Shown here: positions 63,061 through 64,000 of the stretch, piece after piece
Layout: every line of letters starts with the position of its first letter
How positions within the stretch are numbered: the stretch's first letter is position 1
Origin: Rhodamnia argentea
Lineage: Eukaryota; Streptophyta; Magnoliopsida; Myrtales; Myrtaceae
Reading direction: 5' to 3'
Length of the DNA: 64,000 nt
Assembly: GCF_020921035.1 (NCBI RefSeq)
Contig: NC_063154.1
Coordinates: 1,240,001-1,304,000 of the forward strand
Made by a program: the position numbers and the translations under genes
Notes under the pieces: generated by a model
The model's input: only the letters and a program-made list of their open reading frames with translations
What the model was told of the DNA's origin: nothing
Database searches by the model: none

Positions 63061-64000
63061 CGCCTTCAAGATCTGATAAGAGGGGAAAGAGCCAAATCGT
63101 TTTTCCTTCTTTGAAAATTGAATGATTGGAACTTTTTATTTTTCGAAGTTTTTTTTTTTGTCATATTATTTTTCTAAGTTAAATAATTGGTTTTTTGGGA
63201 GGACAGCATAATTAAGTCTTGTTAAAAAATTTTATTTATTTTCGGCTAAAAAAAAAAGGTCCCGACCAAAAAAACAAAAGCTAAAAAAAAGGTTCATCAC
63301 GTATGAGACTCTTTTGACTCGAGAGAAAGAATAATCGTTACGAACTTAAATGACAAGATAATTTAGTACGATTTGAGGGAGTGTTTTTCTTAGGACTGTT
63401 CGAAAAGATAGATTAGCTGTAGTGTAAGAAAACCGCATCGGATATCATTTTACCATTAAAACTTACGAAAGAAATATAATGAATCTTTATTTGTGGCGAA
63501 TAAAAAAAGTCAAATTCCATTTGGAAATCTTCTTTCGTAGTAGAGACTTCATTAGTGTTTTGGCACGAATTTTTTTTTTGTCAACATTGGCATGCGTTGA
63601 CCGCACCAACAAACTTGTCCAAAGTGCGTGATATTAGACTTTGCTTGTTTCGGAGAAAATGAATGACTTGACAAATATTTTCCCGAAATGATTGCTTGTA
63701 TCGTTTATAAAAATAAATGAAAAAAATATTTTCATATCCCACAAGAATGTTTAGACGTTTGTTAATAATAAAAATATTTTTTATTGGCTAATTATTTTAA
63801 GCAATGGAAGCTATCATTTCTTAGAAAAATATTTTTAAATTATTTATTTTTTCGCAAAAAAAATTGAATATCGAGAAATTTTTTCGCTATGTATTATGGT
63901 TACGTGCGAAATGTCTTGTCTCCCTTCTAACCAAGATAAATATGGAATGAAGTGGGGGGAATTAGCGTTTATCCAACATAAGGGTAGTTTTGGAACGTAA
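63061..64000. other. AT-rich flank, nothing recognised
   Basis: AT-rich sequence with poly(A)/poly(T) runs. No coding exon, RNA gene or defined repeat is supported. Confidence 0.5.

Overview
This window is nuclear DNA from a flowering plant. The genes have many short exons with GT-AG introns, CT/GA-rich 5' leaders and plant-specific families (LNK, SINAT, OSCA/CSC1, SKIP5, fused UMP synthase). Residue-level resemblance to Arabidopsis proteins, and AT-rich inverted-repeat elements with GC-rich cores, suggest a rosid eudicot, perhaps Myrtales. That placement is from memory of the families and was not tested by a search.

Layout. 0-11.3 kb: two annexin genes head to head, an ANN4-type gene (minus, CDS 258-2055) and an ANN3-type gene (plus, CDS 8476-11317). 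Their shared 6.4 kb spacer holds a seven-copy 161-bp tandem array (5043-6169), a small inverted-repeat element (6208-6443) and a GC-cored inverted-repeat element (about 6858-7747). 12-19.5 kb: a ten-exon OSCA/CSC1-like channel gene (minus). 19.8-23.7 kb: three non-autonomous DNA elements. 24.3-28.9 kb: a LNK2-like clock coactivator gene (plus) with a palindromic double G-box upstream. 30.2-32.0 kb: two related inverted-repeat elements, one carrying pieces of a DC1-domain gene. 32.1-36.4 kb: SKIP5 F-box gene (plus) with a duplicated block of about 0.5 kb in two introns. 38.9-43.1 kb: eIF2B subunit beta (minus), with a 1.3-kb element just upstream, probably inside a 5'UTR intron. 45.8-47.3 kb: a hAT-like element and a 5'-truncated LINE with a clear 13-bp target duplication. 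49.2-51.0 kb: SINAT-type RING E3 ligase (plus). 52.4-55.8 kb: UMP synthase (minus) with an optional transit-peptide-like extension. 58.4-59.2 kb: intronless glutaredoxin-like gene (minus). 60.4-61.2 kb: SRR1-like gene (minus). The last 2.8 kb holds no clear coding gene.

The genes are ordinary single transcription units, not an operon. From memory of the Arabidopsis map, OSCA (At3g54510), LNK2 (At3g54500), SKIP5 (At3g54480) and UMPS (At3g54470) are close neighbours there in the same order, and ANN4/ANN3 (At2g38750/At2g38760) are adjacent, so the window keeps ancestral gene order. LNK2 and SRR1 both act in clock and light signalling. The annexins and OSCA both concern calcium and membranes. I did not find a convincing undescribed multi-gene system. 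The most notable non-genic features are the 161-bp array, the gene-capturing inverted-repeat elements and the LNK2 promoter palindrome.
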